64,000 nt of DNA from a bacterium (GTDB taxonomy: Bacteria; Verrucomicrobiota; Verrucomicrobiia; Limisphaerales; UBA11358): contig JAJXXW010000030.1 of assembly GCA_021780905.1 (NCBI GenBank), positions 1 to 64,000 of the forward strand. Direction: 5' to 3'. Numbering within the stretch: position 1 is the first letter of the stretch; each line of letters opens with the position of its first letter. This document shows positions 32,510 to 42,500 of this stretch, piece by piece. Under the pieces are notes generated by a model that was given only the letters and a program-made list of their open reading frames with translations, did not search any database and was not told the DNA's origin. The position numbers and the translations under genes were made by a program.

Positions 32510-33907
32510 ATGCACGAAACCGAAACACCCGACAATCCGCCGCCGCCGCCCGCGACCGCGCCGCATCCCTACGCCATTTTTCGCAACGCCGATTTCAAGC
32601 GTTACCTCATCGCGCGATTCGTCGCCGCGTTCGGAATGCAGATGCTTGTCACCGCGCTGGACTGGGAGCTTTTCAAACGCGCGCACTCCGGCCTGGCGCT
32701 CGGCTTCGTCGGCCTGTCGCTCATGGTGCCGATGTTTTTGTGCACGCTGCCGGCGGGCCAGCTCGCCGACCGTCGCAACCGGAAAAGCATCATTCTCGGC
32801 TCCACGCTCGTGCTGGGCCTGGCCAGCCTCGGGCTGACGCTGGCGTCGGGGCTTATCGCGTTGGACAAAAACGTCGGGACGTTTCAACTGTCCGCCTACG
32901 CGCTGCTGGTGGTCATCGGCGTGGCGCGGACTTTTCTCTGGCCGGCGAGCGCGGCCTTCGTGACCGCGCTCGTCTCGCGCGCGGAGCTGCCGCGCGCGAT
33001 CACCTTTAACAGCGGCGCGTTCCAGCTTTCGTGCGTGCTGGGACCTTCGGCGGCGGGCGTGATCATCTGGCTCACACACGGCGCGTGGCTGGTTTATGCC
33101 GTCAATGTTGTTTTCAGCGCCGTGGCCTTCGCGCTTATTGTCGGCGTCCGCCACGAACATAAAATTCCACCGCGCGAACCTGTCTCGCTCCAGAGCCTCA
33201 TCACCGGTTTTCAATTTGTTTATCAGAACAAGATCATCCTCGGCACCCTCACGCTCGATATGTTCGCCGTGCTGCTCGGCGGCGCGGTGACGCTGCTGCC
33301 GATTTTCGCGGACGGCATCATTCCATTGCACCACGGCGCGGAGGGCGTCGGCCTGGGCCTGCTGCGCGCGGCGATTCCGATCGGCGCTATCGTCTGCGTG
33401 TTTTATCTGGCGCACCGGCCGCCGTTGCAAAAGGCCGGGCGCACGATGCTGCTGTGCGTGGCGGTCTTCGGCGGGGCGACGATTTTATTCGGCCTCGCCA
33501 ACCGCCAGTGCCTCGGCGGATTTTTCCCGGCGGCGGATGGCCTGTGGTTCTGGGTGGCGTTCGGCCTGATGGCGTTGTGCGGCGCGGTGGACAATGTCAG
33601 CGTCGTGGTGCGCGCCACGCTGGTGCAGATTTTGACGCCGGACGAAAAGCGCGGGCGCGTCTCGGCGGTGAACAGCCTGTTCATCGGCACGTCGAACGAG
33701 TTGGGCGGCGCGGAATCCGGCTTCACCGCGCAGATCTTCGGCCCGGTCCTGCATCACGTCCACGAAACCGCCGGCCCGGTTTACGCGCAGGCCATGGCCA
33801 CCGGCGCGATTCTGTCCGTGGTGGTCGGCGGCTGCGGGACGCTGGCGGTGGTGCTGGTGGTCGCGTGGCTCTGGCCGGAAATCCGCCGCTACGGCCGGTT
33901 GTCGTGA
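32510..33907 (+). CDS. MFS transporter, EntS/MFS_3-like
   Basis: 465 residues, about 12 membrane helices after a cytoplasmic Pro-rich head ('PDNPPPPPATAPHPYAIF'). 'NADFKRYLIARFVAAFGMQM' followed by 'LPAGQLADRRNRKSIILGST' is the MFS_3 start with the loop 2-3 signature, and 'LVQILTPDEKRGRVSAVNSL' in the second half is typical of this group. Relatives export siderophores or drugs; the substrate is not indicated here. The ATG at 32510 gives the natural start; the open frame upstream runs through the small membrane gene and is not coding. Confidence 0.85.
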   Translation: MHETETPDNPPPPPATAPHPYAIFRNADFKRYLIARFVAAFGMQMLVTALDWELFKRAHSGLALGFVGLSLMVPMFLCTLPAGQLADRRNRKSIILGSTLVLGLASLGLTLASGLIALDKNVGTFQLSAYALLVVIGVARTFLWPASAAFVTALVSRAELPRAITFNSGAFQLSCVLGPSAAGVIIWLTHGAWLVYAVNVVFSAVAFALIVGVRHEHKIPPREPVSLQSLITGFQFVYQNKIILGTLTLDMFAVLLGGAVTLLPIFADGIIPLHHGAEGVGLGLLRAAIPIGAIVCVFYLAHRPPLQKAGRTMLLCVAVFGGATILFGLANRQCLGGFFPAADGLWFWVAFGLMALCGAVDNVSVVVRATLVQILTPDEKRGRVSAVNSLFIGTSNELGGAESGFTAQIFGPVLHHVHETAGPVYAQAMATGAILSVVVGGCGTLAVVLVVAWLWPEIRRYGRLS

Positions 33908-33978
33908 AGTCCGTTCGCCATCGCCAGTCACAGGGATTTAAGCTTTGAACTTCGCTTTCACGATTTACTATTCCATGT

Positions 33979-34887
33979 GTGACCGTTCTTGAAGCGATTC
34001 AGAAAAGCACCGAGTTTCTCGCCAAAAAAGGCGTTGAATCGCCGCGCCTGCAAACGGAACTGCTCCTTGCGCACCTGTTGAAACTGCCGCGCATGAAACT
34101 GTATCTGAATTTTGACCGCGGATTAACCGCATCGGAGACCGACGGCCTGCGCGAACTCGTGAAGCGGCGCGGCCTGCGCGAACCGCTCCAGCACATTGTC
34201 GGCTCGACCTCCTTTTGCGGCCACGAAATCGCCGTCAGCCGCGCCGCGCTGATTCCCCGGCCGGAAACCGAACTGCTCGCGGAACTCGGCTGGAAATTCC
34301 TATCCACCAGCCATCAGCCACCAGCCACCGCCCTGGACTTCGGCGCCGGCACCGGGTGCATCGCGATCGCACTGGCGGCGAATTGTCCGGACTCCCGGAT
34401 CACCGCGCTTGATATTTCCGCAGACGCGTTGGCTTTGGCGAAACAGAATGCCGTCCAAAACCAGTTCGCCGGACGGATCGAATTTTTGCAAGGCGACGGT
34501 TTTGCCGCACTACTTTCGGAGGGACGAATTTCGCAAGTCCCCAACCAAAATGATGAGGATTCGCAGGGATCGTCCCTCCGACAATTTGATTTAATCGTCA
34601 GCAATCCGCCCTACATCGCGTCCGCTGAAATCGCGACGCTGGCGCCGGAGGTGAAAGATTTTGAGCCACGCGGCGCGCTGGACGGCGGCGCCGACGGGCT
34701 GGACTATTACCGGCGGCTGGCGGCGGAGGCAAAGCCGTTCCTGAAACCAGACGGAAAAATCATGCTGGAATTTGGCGACGGCCAGGCGGACGACATAAAA
34801 AAAATCTTTGCGGAAGAAAAGTGGGTTGTCGAAGCCGTGCGGGACGATTACAGTCAGCGCGCCAGAATCCTGGTTGCGCGACGCTGA
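33979..34887 (+). CDS. prmC: peptide chain release factor N5-glutamine methyltransferase
   Basis: 302 residues (usual ~280). PrmC methylates the Gln of the GGQ motif in release factors using S-adenosylmethionine. The N-terminal helical domain is followed by the SAM-binding 'LDFGAGTGCIAIALA' and the catalytic 'IVSNPPYIAS', both intact, and 'LEFGDGQADDI' near the end. The start is a GTG at 33979. The extra length comes from two insertions: a heptamer repeat at residues ~108-117 ('FLSTSHQPPATA') just before the SAM loop, and a palindromic element at ~179-201 ('SEGRISQVPNQNDEDSQGSS') just before NPPY. Both keep the frame. Confidence 0.94.
   Translation: MTVLEAIQKSTEFLAKKGVESPRLQTELLLAHLLKLPRMKLYLNFDRGLTASETDGLRELVKRRGLREPLQHIVGSTSFCGHEIAVSRAALIPRPETELLAELGWKFLSTSHQPPATALDFGAGTGCIAIALAANCPDSRITALDISADALALAKQNAVQNQFAGRIEFLQGDGFAALLSEGRISQVPNQNDEDSQGSSLRQFDLIVSNPPYIASAEIATLAPEVKDFEPRGALDGGADGLDYYRRLAAEAKPFLKPDGKIMLEFGDGQADDIKKIFAEEKWVVEAVRDDYSQRARILVARR
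34304..34330 (+). repeat. in-frame heptanucleotide repeat in prmC
   Basis: 7-base units CCACCAG / CCATCAG / CCACCAG / CCACCG, encoding 'TSHQPPAT' directly before the SAM-binding strand. Confidence 0.75.
34516..34581 (+). repeat. palindromic element inserted in prmC
   Basis: Perfect 12-base arms TCGGAGGGACGA (34516-34527) and TCGTCCCTCCGA (34570-34581) around a 42-base loop. The GGAGGGAC core also occurs in the intergenic hairpin element at 11521-11533. It is translated in frame between the SAM-binding half and the NPPY motif of PrmC. Confidence 0.8.
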
Positions 34888-34898
34888 TAGTTATCAGC

Positions 34899-34988
34899 CG
34901 CAGATTAACACGGATGAAACACAGACTTTCAGCCGGACGCACGCGCGAAGTTTTTTCATCTGTGCCCGTCTGTGTAAATCGGTGGCCA
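34899..34988. repeat. imperfect inverted repeat between prmC and murA
   Basis: GCCGCAGATTAACACGGATG... on the left and ...TCTGTGTAAATCGGTGGCC on the right are inverted copies with several mismatches, each containing internal ACAC(G/A)GATG/TCTGTG steps. It resembles the dispersed 'CAGATTAACACAGATG' class of intergenic repeat. No gene is seen in this 119-base gap. Confidence 0.6.
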
Positions 34989-35006
34989 ATTAAATCTTAA
35001 TTTCTC

Positions 35007-36269
35007 ATGGAAAGTTTTTTGATCAAAGGCGGCGTGCCGTTGCACGGTGAAGTCGCCATCAGCGGCAGCAAAAACGCCGCGCTGCCCATCCTGGCCGCGA
35101 CGCTGCTCACGGACGAGCCGTGCGTCATCCGCCGCGTGCCGGACTTGAGCGACACGCGGTTCATGGTGCAAATCTTGCAGTCGCTCGGCGCGACCGCCAG
35201 ATTTGAAAACGGCACTGTCACCGTCCACGCCAGGAAAATCAAAGGCTATGCCGATTACGAACTCGTCCGCAAAATGCGCGGTTCCATTTGCATCGCGGGT
35301 CCGCTGCTGGCCCGGCTGCGCAAGGCGCGGATTTCGCTGCCCGGCGGCTGCATCATCGGCGCGCGGCCGATTAATTTGCACCTGAAAGGTTTTGCCGCGC
35401 TCGGCGCGAAAATCAAAATCGAGGGCGGCTATGTGGACGCGGCGGCGAAAAAAATCACCGGCTCGACCATGTTCCTCGGCGGCCGCGCCGGCCCGACCGT
35501 GCTGGGCACGGCAAATGTGATGATGGCGGCGACGCGGGCGGACGGCGTGACGGTCATCGAAAGCGCCGCGTGCGAGCCGGAAGTCGTGGACTTGGCCAAT
35601 TTCTTGAATGCGATGGGCGCGCAGATTTCCGGCGCAGGCAGCCCGACGATTACCGTTACGGGCGTGAAAAAACTCCACGGCGCGGAGCATGAAGTGATTC
35701 CCGACCGCATCGAGGCGGCGACGTTTTTGATTGCCGCCGGCGCGACGAATGGCGAAGTGACTTTGAAAGGCGCCCGCGCCGACCACTTGCGAGCGGTAAC
35801 TGATAAATTAAATGAAGCGGGCGTTTCGGTTGAGCGCAGCGGCACGAATCTGGTGGCGCGCCGGAAGGCAGAATTGAAGGCGACGGACATCACGACGCTG
35901 CCATATTCCGGGTTTCCAACCGATGTTCAGGCGCAGATGATGTCGCTGCTGGCGCTCGCGCCGGGCATCAGCATCATCACCGAGCGGATTTTTGAATCAC
36001 GCTTCATGCACGTCAGCGAGCTGGCGCGGCTGGGCGCGGACATCGAAATCGAGGGGCCGAGCGCCATCGTGAAGGGCGGCCGGCCGTTGAGCGGCGCGCC
36101 GGTGATGGCGAGCGATTTGCGCGCGAGCGCGGCGCTGGTCATCGCGGGGCTGGCGGCGAAAGGCGCGACGCAGGTGAACCGTATCTATCATTTGGATCGC
36201 GGCTATGAGCAGATGGACGCGAAGCTGCGGAAGCTCGGAGCGCGGATTCAGCGCGTGGAGGAAAAATAA
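35007..36269 (+). CDS. murA: UDP-N-acetylglucosamine 1-carboxyvinyltransferase (MurA)
   Basis: 420 residues, normal for MurA. It transfers enolpyruvate from PEP to UDP-GlcNAc, the first committed step of peptidoglycan synthesis, in the cytoplasm. Seen: the substrate-binding 'SGSKNAALPILAATLL' (Lys-Asn pair near residue 22), the catalytic loop 'SLPGGCIIGARPINLHLKG' with the catalytic Cys near residue 115 (so fosfomycin-sensitive type), 'DRIEAATFLIAAGAT' and 'FPTDVQAQMMSLLALAPG', and the C-terminal 'YHLDRGYEQMDAKLRKLGA'. It lies in the same direction as prmC and hisD with ~110-base gaps; operon membership is uncertain. Confidence 0.97.
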   Translation: MESFLIKGGVPLHGEVAISGSKNAALPILAATLLTDEPCVIRRVPDLSDTRFMVQILQSLGATARFENGTVTVHARKIKGYADYELVRKMRGSICIAGPLLARLRKARISLPGGCIIGARPINLHLKGFAALGAKIKIEGGYVDAAAKKITGSTMFLGGRAGPTVLGTANVMMAATRADGVTVIESAACEPEVVDLANFLNAMGAQISGAGSPTITVTGVKKLHGAEHEVIPDRIEAATFLIAAGATNGEVTLKGARADHLRAVTDKLNEAGVSVERSGTNLVARRKAELKATDITTLPYSGFPTDVQAQMMSLLALAPGISIITERIFESRFMHVSELARLGADIEIEGPSAIVKGGRPLSGAPVMASDLRASAALVIAGLAAKGATQVNRIYHLDRGYEQMDAKLRKLGARIQRVEEK

Positions 36270-36377
36270 CCGTCGGGTTAAATTCGGCCGGGCTGGCCGC
36301 TGATACGGCGGGCTTTGGCCACCCGCCGCCGGCCGGCGCATTTTGACTTGGCGCCCATTCTTACTTATCCTGTCCCA

Positions 36378-37670
36378 ATGAAAATTGTCCGCCACACCGA
36401 CAAAGATTTTTCCGTCCGGCTCCGCGAAGTTGCCACCGACTCCAGCCTGTTCGACGCCGAAATCGAGCAGCGCACCCAGGCCATCTTGCACGAGGTCTTT
36501 GTCCGTGGTGACGATGCGGTGCTGGAGCTCACCGAAAAGTTTGACGGAGCGAAACTCACCGCCGAACAACTCGCCGTGACGCAGGCCGAACTCATGGCCG
36601 CGTCGCTCAAGGCGGATGAATCACTGCGTGCGGCCGTGGCGGAAGCGGAGGCGAACATCGCCGGCTTCGCAAAAAAATCCGTGCGCAAAGGCTGGCAGTC
36701 GGAAAATTCCCACGGCGCGAGCGTCGGCGAAAAATTCGATCCATTCCAGCGCGTCGGCGTTTACATTCCCGGCGGCACCGCGCCGCTCGTCTCCACGGCG
36801 CTGATGACCATCACGCTCGCCAAAGTCGCGGGCTGCCGGGAAATTGTTGTCACCACGCCGTGCGGCAAGGACGGCTCCATCAACCCGGCGATTCTCTTCG
36901 CCGCGCGCGCGGCGGGCGCAACGGAGATTTACCGCGTCGGCGGCGCGCAGGCGATTGCCGCGCTCGCCTACGGCACCAAGACGATCCGCCGGGTGCAGAA
37001 AATCTTCGGTCCCGGCAACGCCTACGTCAGCATGGCCAAGCGCCTGCTCGTCGGGCGCGTGGCGATTGATCTGCTCGCCGGGCCGAGTGACCTGCTGGTC
37101 ATCGCCGACGGCACGGCGAATCCGAAATTCGCCGCCGCCGACCTGCTTGCCCAGGCGGAGCACGGTTCCGGCCGCGAACGCGTCTGGCTCGTGACCACCT
37201 CCGCAAAAATCTTATCTGCGGTGGAAAAAGAAATTTCCAAACAACTTCCGAAACTCGCACGACGCGATTTGATCCAACGGGTGTTGGAACGCAATGGCTG
37301 GTTGATTCAGGTGGCCGGCATCGCTGAAGCCGTAGGGCTGGCGAACCAGCTTGCGCCGGAGCATTGTGAAGTCATCACGCGCGACGCGCGGCGCGTGAGC
37401 GGTGGCATCGTGACGGCGGGCGCAATTTTTCTGGGCAACTGGTCGCCGACGGTGCTGGGCGATTACATCGCCGGCCCGAGCCATGTGTTGCCGACCGACG
37501 GCGCGGGCGCGTCGTTCGCCGGCCTGACGGTGGATCAATTTCAGCGCCGCACGAGCGTGGTGGAATACACGCGCCCATCGCTCCGACGGGCGCTGAAATC
37601 AGTGAAAAAATTCGCCGAGCTTGAAGGCCTCGACGCGCACGGCCGGAGTGCGGAAGTGCGGCTCAAATGA
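36378..37670 (+). CDS. hisD: histidinol dehydrogenase
   Basis: 430 residues. It converts histidinol to histidine with two NAD-dependent oxidations, the last step of histidine synthesis. Motifs: 'FQRVGVYIPGGTAPLVSTAL', 'VGGAQAIAALAYGT', 'KIFGPGNAYVSMAKRLL', 'AGPSDLLVIADG', the zinc-binding 'LLAQAEHGSG' (Gln and His ligands) and 'IAGPSHVLPTDG'. All known catalytic regions are intact. No other his genes are nearby. The ATG at 36378 gives 'MKIVRHTDKDF'; the upstream frame is not coding. It converges with recD, whose stop lies 2 bases beyond. Confidence 0.96.
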   Translation: MKIVRHTDKDFSVRLREVATDSSLFDAEIEQRTQAILHEVFVRGDDAVLELTEKFDGAKLTAEQLAVTQAELMAASLKADESLRAAVAEAEANIAGFAKKSVRKGWQSENSHGASVGEKFDPFQRVGVYIPGGTAPLVSTALMTITLAKVAGCREIVVTTPCGKDGSINPAILFAARAAGATEIYRVGGAQAIAALAYGTKTIRRVQKIFGPGNAYVSMAKRLLVGRVAIDLLAGPSDLLVIADGTANPKFAAADLLAQAEHGSGRERVWLVTTSAKILSAVEKEISKQLPKLARRDLIQRVLERNGWLIQVAGIAEAVGLANQLAPEHCEVITRDARRVSGGIVTAGAIFLGNWSPTVLGDYIAGPSHVLPTDGAGASFAGLTVDQFQRRTSVVEYTRPSLRRALKSVKKFAELEGLDAHGRSAEVRLK

Positions 37671-37672
37671 CT

Positions 37673-39541
37673 TCAATCCACGCCGGGCGTTTTCGCCCGC
37701 AGCGCATCCGCCAGCCCGGAGCCACGTTGCAACTGCGTCACGATGGTGGCGCGCAAAATATGTTCGGATGCCAGAATGCGGACGGACTGGCGGGCCCGCG
37801 TCAGGCCGGTGTAAAACAATTGGCGTGTGAGCACCGGATTCATCTGCTCCGGCAGCACCAGCAGGACGTGATCGAACTCGGAGCCCTGGCTCTTGTGGAT
37901 GGTCAGCGCGTAAACGGTCTCGTGTTCCGGCAACCGCGCGCGCGCGACGGCACGGATGCCGCCGGTTTCGCCCGGAAAATAAACCAGCGAAGAAAAACCG
38001 TCTGCCGGCCCGACCACGCCGGTGTCGCCGTTGAACAGGTTTAGCGCGTAATGGTTGGCCGTCACCATCAGCGGCTGGCCCGCGTAGCTGCCGGATTTCC
38101 ATTGGTCCGGCGCGATCAGTCCGGCAGCCGCCAGAATTTCCCCGGCGAGCCGGTTGACGGCTTCGGTGCCGAACGGCCCTTCGCGCACGGCGCAGAGAAT
38201 GCGGAATTTTCCGAGTGCCGCCAGCGCGGCGGCGGGCGATTGGGATTTCAGCACGTCGCCGTAATGCGTGACGACGGCCTCGCGCAACACGGCCTTGAGC
38301 ATTTTGGCGGGCGGCAACGGCTGCCACGCCAGCGCGGTGGCGGGCTGACGCAACAAATCCATCGTCCGGTCCGCGTCGCCGGCATTGACAGCGACGCTGA
38401 TGTCGGTCAACAGCTTCATTCCGCCGGAACGGTGATTCGCGCGCAGTTGAACCACGGTGTCCGCCAGCCCGCCGGAATTTGAACTTTCACCTCCGGCGGG
38501 TGCGGCACCGGCGCAACGCCGGCAATCCTCGCAAAAACTTTTACTGAAACCATCAATCGCCGCCGCGCGGCAGAGGTCGCCCAGCACGTTGCCGGCATCC
38601 ACCGGGGGCAATTGATCCTGGTCGCCGACAAGCACGAGCCGCGCGTGCGGCGGGAGCGCCGCGAGCAGTTTCGCCATCAGCGCCAGGCTCACCATGCTGG
38701 CCTCGTCCACCACCAGCACGTCCACCGGCAGCGGGTTACCTGCGTCGTGGCGGAATTTTGTGGAATTTGGAATTGTGCCAAGCAGCCGGTGAATCGTGGT
38801 CGTCAGGTCTTTCGCCTGCAGCCGCGTTTTGACGGATTCCGAACACGCCAGTCCGGCAAGCGAGCGCGACAAGGATTCCTGTAGGCGCGCCGCCGCTTTG
38901 CCGGTGGGCGCAGCCAGCCGGATCCGCAAATTTTCCCCGCCCGGCTGTTCGAGCTGCAACGCCAGCAACCGCGCCACGGTCCAGGTCTTGCCGGTGCCGG
39001 GGCCGCCGGTGATGACGGAAAACCGCTGGCGCAGCGCCGCGAAGGCCGCGATTTTCTGCCAGTCGGTTTCGTTCGCCGGACCCGGAAATAATTTTTTTAA
39101 GCTGGCCGCAACCATCTTCGTGTCGAGCGGGAACGGCGGTTGCTGGCTACGCTTGCGGATTTCGGCGGCGACGGTTTGTTCGTATTTCCAATAGCGATGC
39201 AGGTAAAGCCGGCCCGCCGCGTCGAGAACCAGCGGCTTGTCGTCGCCCGGTTTGCCAATGACGGAAGCCGCCCGCAAACGTTTTTCCCATTCGCCGCGCG
39301 CCGGGCAAATCAACGCGGGAACGATTCCGGCGGACGGTTCGGAAATTTCCTTGCCGGCAACCTCGGCGAGGCAGAGGCAGGAATGTCCCTCCGCCAGCCG
39401 CCGGCTGACGAGCGCCGCCGCCAGCGTGAGTTCGGGACCATCGCCGCCGGCGAACTGCGCCATCAGCCGGGCAAAGTGGCGGTCCAGCGGTTGCAACGCC
39501 GCGCTTGCCAAAATGCCAGCGGATGACGGAAGCCGGCTCAT
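37673..39541 (-). CDS. recD: exodeoxyribonuclease V alpha chain (RecD helicase)
   Basis: 622 residues. It is the fast 5'-3' helicase of RecBCD. Walker A 'VITGGPGTGKTWTVARLL' lies near residue 180, the Walker B region 'DVLVVDEASMVSL' near 280, then 'LVLVGDQDQLPPVDAGNVLG', and the C-terminal motif VI region 'YALTIHKSQGSEFDHVLLVL' and 'YTGLTRARQSVRIL'. These cover the RecD1-type set. It is the last gene of recC-recB-recD; its ATG overlaps the recB stop by 4 bases (ATGA at 39538-39541), so translation is coupled. An intact complex is expected. Confidence 0.94.
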   Translation of the reverse strand: MSRLPSSAGILASAALQPLDRHFARLMAQFAGGDGPELTLAAALVSRRLAEGHSCLCLAEVAGKEISEPSAGIVPALICPARGEWEKRLRAASVIGKPGDDKPLVLDAAGRLYLHRYWKYEQTVAAEIRKRSQQPPFPLDTKMVAASLKKLFPGPANETDWQKIAAFAALRQRFSVITGGPGTGKTWTVARLLALQLEQPGGENLRIRLAAPTGKAAARLQESLSRSLAGLACSESVKTRLQAKDLTTTIHRLLGTIPNSTKFRHDAGNPLPVDVLVVDEASMVSLALMAKLLAALPPHARLVLVGDQDQLPPVDAGNVLGDLCRAAAIDGFSKSFCEDCRRCAGAAPAGGESSNSGGLADTVVQLRANHRSGGMKLLTDISVAVNAGDADRTMDLLRQPATALAWQPLPPAKMLKAVLREAVVTHYGDVLKSQSPAAALAALGKFRILCAVREGPFGTEAVNRLAGEILAAAGLIAPDQWKSGSYAGQPLMVTANHYALNLFNGDTGVVGPADGFSSLVYFPGETGGIRAVARARLPEHETVYALTIHKSQGSEFDHVLLVLPEQMNPVLTRQLFYTGLTRARQSVRILASEHILRATIVTQLQRGSGLADALRAKTPGVD

Positions 39542-42500
39542 GATGTCCCCTCCGCGAAGCCGCCGAGCAAGGCCGAGAGCCGCGCGATTTTTTCCGCCGC
39601 CGGCCGGTCGCGGAAAATGCCCAGTTCCGGTTTGGCCGGCGTGACGCCGCGCAGGAAAATGTAGCGGACGCCGCCGTAATGCCTTTCGTAATCGTAGCCG
39701 GCGATCCGCGTCCGCAGGTAGCGGTCCAGCGCCACCGTGTAAAGGTGATATTGGAGATCGTAGCCCCGCTCCGTGATTTCGCGCCGCATCGCCGCCGGGC
39801 CGTAATCCTCGGCGCGGTAGCCGAGCGAATTGGATTTCCAGTCCACGATGTAGAAACGGCCGTTGAACTCGAACACGAGGTCAATGAAGCCTTTCAAAAA
39901 ACCTCCGGCGCGCGGAACCGGCAGCGGTGCCGGCAAAAATTTTTGGTCGCGGATCAAGTCCGTCAATTGCCCGCCGTCGAGCGGGCCGGTCGGAAAAAGA
40001 AATTCCAGTTCGCTCATCCGCCTTGCCCGGCTGACGGCCGCGAGCGTGAAGTCGGGATGTTCCGGAGTCAGTGGCGCGTGGCGCAGCCGTTCCAGCATTT
40101 CGCACACGGCCGCGACGTGCGACGCGGTGGCCAGACCGAACGCCTCCAATTGTTGCGATGCCAGCGCCGTCGCGGAAGCCTTGTCATCATTGGCAAAATC
40201 AAATTGCTCCAGGATTTTGTGCAGGCAGTCGCCGGTGCGCGCGCCGGCGGGCAGTGCAAAAATGCCCGTGGCGGCTTCTTCTTCGGCGGCGGGTTTTGTC
40301 CCGGCGTCGGTCGCGTCATGGTCCGGCAAATCCGGCGCGGCGGCCTGCGCCTGTTGCGAGAGCTGCGTGAAGCTCGACAAAAACCACGACGGCCGGATTT
40401 CGCGGGCGCAGGCTTTGGGCGCCAATTTCGCCGCGCCGGACTTTTCCGGCATCCACGGTTCGCCCGGTTCCATTGGCAGACCGGCGACGGCGATGGCGGC
40501 CGGCGACTTTTCCGCGAGGGCGTGCCAGCGGCTTTGCCAGGCCACCGGATGGACGGGCTGTTCGTCGAGAAATTTCACCGGGTCGGCCAACGGTTCGCCC
40601 CGGCCAGCGAGCAGCCAGGCCAGCGCGGTGGATTTATTTTTGGCGTAAGGCGCGCTGACGAGGTAGCACCGGTGCCGGGCGCGGGTCAACGCGACATAGA
40701 GCAGACGCACTTTTTCCGCAAGTTGCTCCTTGGTGGCCTGCTGGGCGTGCGCCGATGCCGGGTCGGGATTCAAATCCCAGATCAATTCGCCAGTGGTCGC
40801 GTCGTGGAAAAGCACGACGTCCAAAACTTTTTGTCCGTGGCATTTGATCGGGCGCAGGCCGGCGTCCTGGGTGACGAACGGACAGAACACCACCGGGTAT
40901 TCCAGCCCTTTCGCGCGGTGGATGGTGACGATTTGCACCGCGTCCTCGTCGCTTTCAAGCCGGAGCTGAAATTCCTCCGCGGCGGCCTCATCGCTGGCGC
41001 GGCGCTGCTCCAGCCATTGCACCAGCCGCGCCGGGCCGAGGTGCTCCGCGCGGCTGGCGGCCGCCAGCAGTTCGGCGAGATGCAGCACGTTGGTGATGCG
41101 GCGTTCGGCGTCGGGAAAGCGCAGCAGATTTTCCACCACTTTTTCCCGGCGCAACCACTGCGCGAACATGAAATGGAAACCGGCGCGCTCCCAGCTTCCG
41201 CGAAATGCGGCAAATTCCTGGAGGCGCGACTCCCACGCGCCTTCGTTCGCGGTGAGTTTCGACAATTGATTTCCGTCCAGGCCGAGCGCGTCCGTCGTCA
41301 GCGCGCATTTCACGGCGGCCTCGCGGCCGGGATTCAAAATGGCGGCGAGGATCCATTGCAGTTCGCGCGCCTCGGCCGACTCAAACACGGTGGCCATGGC
41401 GTGTTCGACGCTGGGAATCTGCAAATCATGCAACGCTTTTTGCACCCAGCCGGCCTGCCGGTGTGATTCCACCAGCACGGCGATATCGCGCGGATTCAGC
41501 CGGCGACCGCCGATGCGAACCTCCTCGCGCAACAGCCGCGACACCTCGGCGGCGACGGCGGCAGGCAGGAATTTCTGCGCCGACTTTGACGACAACGCAC
41601 CATTCTCCGCGCTCCAACTCCAGACTTGAAACGGTGGCGGACGCTGGCCGTCGCGAAAAACCAGCGGTTCGGCGTCCGCCTGACCGGCCGCTTGCACCGG
41701 CTCAAACGAAATCTTTTCCTCGACGAAGGCGGTGGTTTCGCCGGCATTTTCAAAAATCGTGTTGACGGCCTCGACCAGCGCCGCCTCGGAACGCCAGTTG
41801 GTGCCGAGCGAATATTTATTCTGGTCCGGCGCGGATTCCGCCGCGCGCAGATAAGTGTTCACATCCGCGCCGCGAAAGCCGTAGATGGCCTGCTTGGGAT
41901 CGCCGATGAGATACAGCCGGTGCGCCGGGCTTTTGGCAAAAACAGCGTCAAAGATCTTCCACTGCAACGGGTCGGTGTCCTGCGATTCGTCAATCAGCGC
42001 GGCGCGGAATTTTTTGCGGACGGAATGGGCCAGCGCGGCGCCGGCCGGCCCGGCCAGCGCGGCCGCCAGCCGGCTGATGAGGTCGTCGTAGGATTGGTGT
42101 TTGGCCGCCTGCTTCCTTTCGGCGAGCGCCGCCCGCGCCGTGCGCAGAAAATCCAGCCGTTGCGCCAGCGCAAATTCCGCCGCGAGGGCCACCAGCTTTT
42201 CGCAGCCGTCGAACAAGGGCGGATACGGCTTGGGCATTTCCTTTTTCTTGCCCACGTCTTGCCGGACGGCGGAAAGCGAGAAAAACCGGATGGCATCCCA
42301 GACGCCGGCAGACAGCCGGCGGTCAATCAGGCCGTCATCCAACCGGGACATCTGCCCGGCGATTATTTCGGCTTTGGCATGTTCCTTGATCGCCCATTTT
42401 TTCTCCCGGCCGCTGAAATATTTCACCAGGGCGTCGCGATCTTTCACGCCACGCCGCCATTCGGACGCGCAATCGTCCAACGCCATTTGCAAATCTTCGG

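Noticed and set aside
39679-41466. 595-codon plus-strand open frame, and similar frames at 41626-43269 and 44820-46055
   Set aside because: All lie opposite recB or recC, whose motifs are clear; the frames are shadows of high-GC coding sequence.
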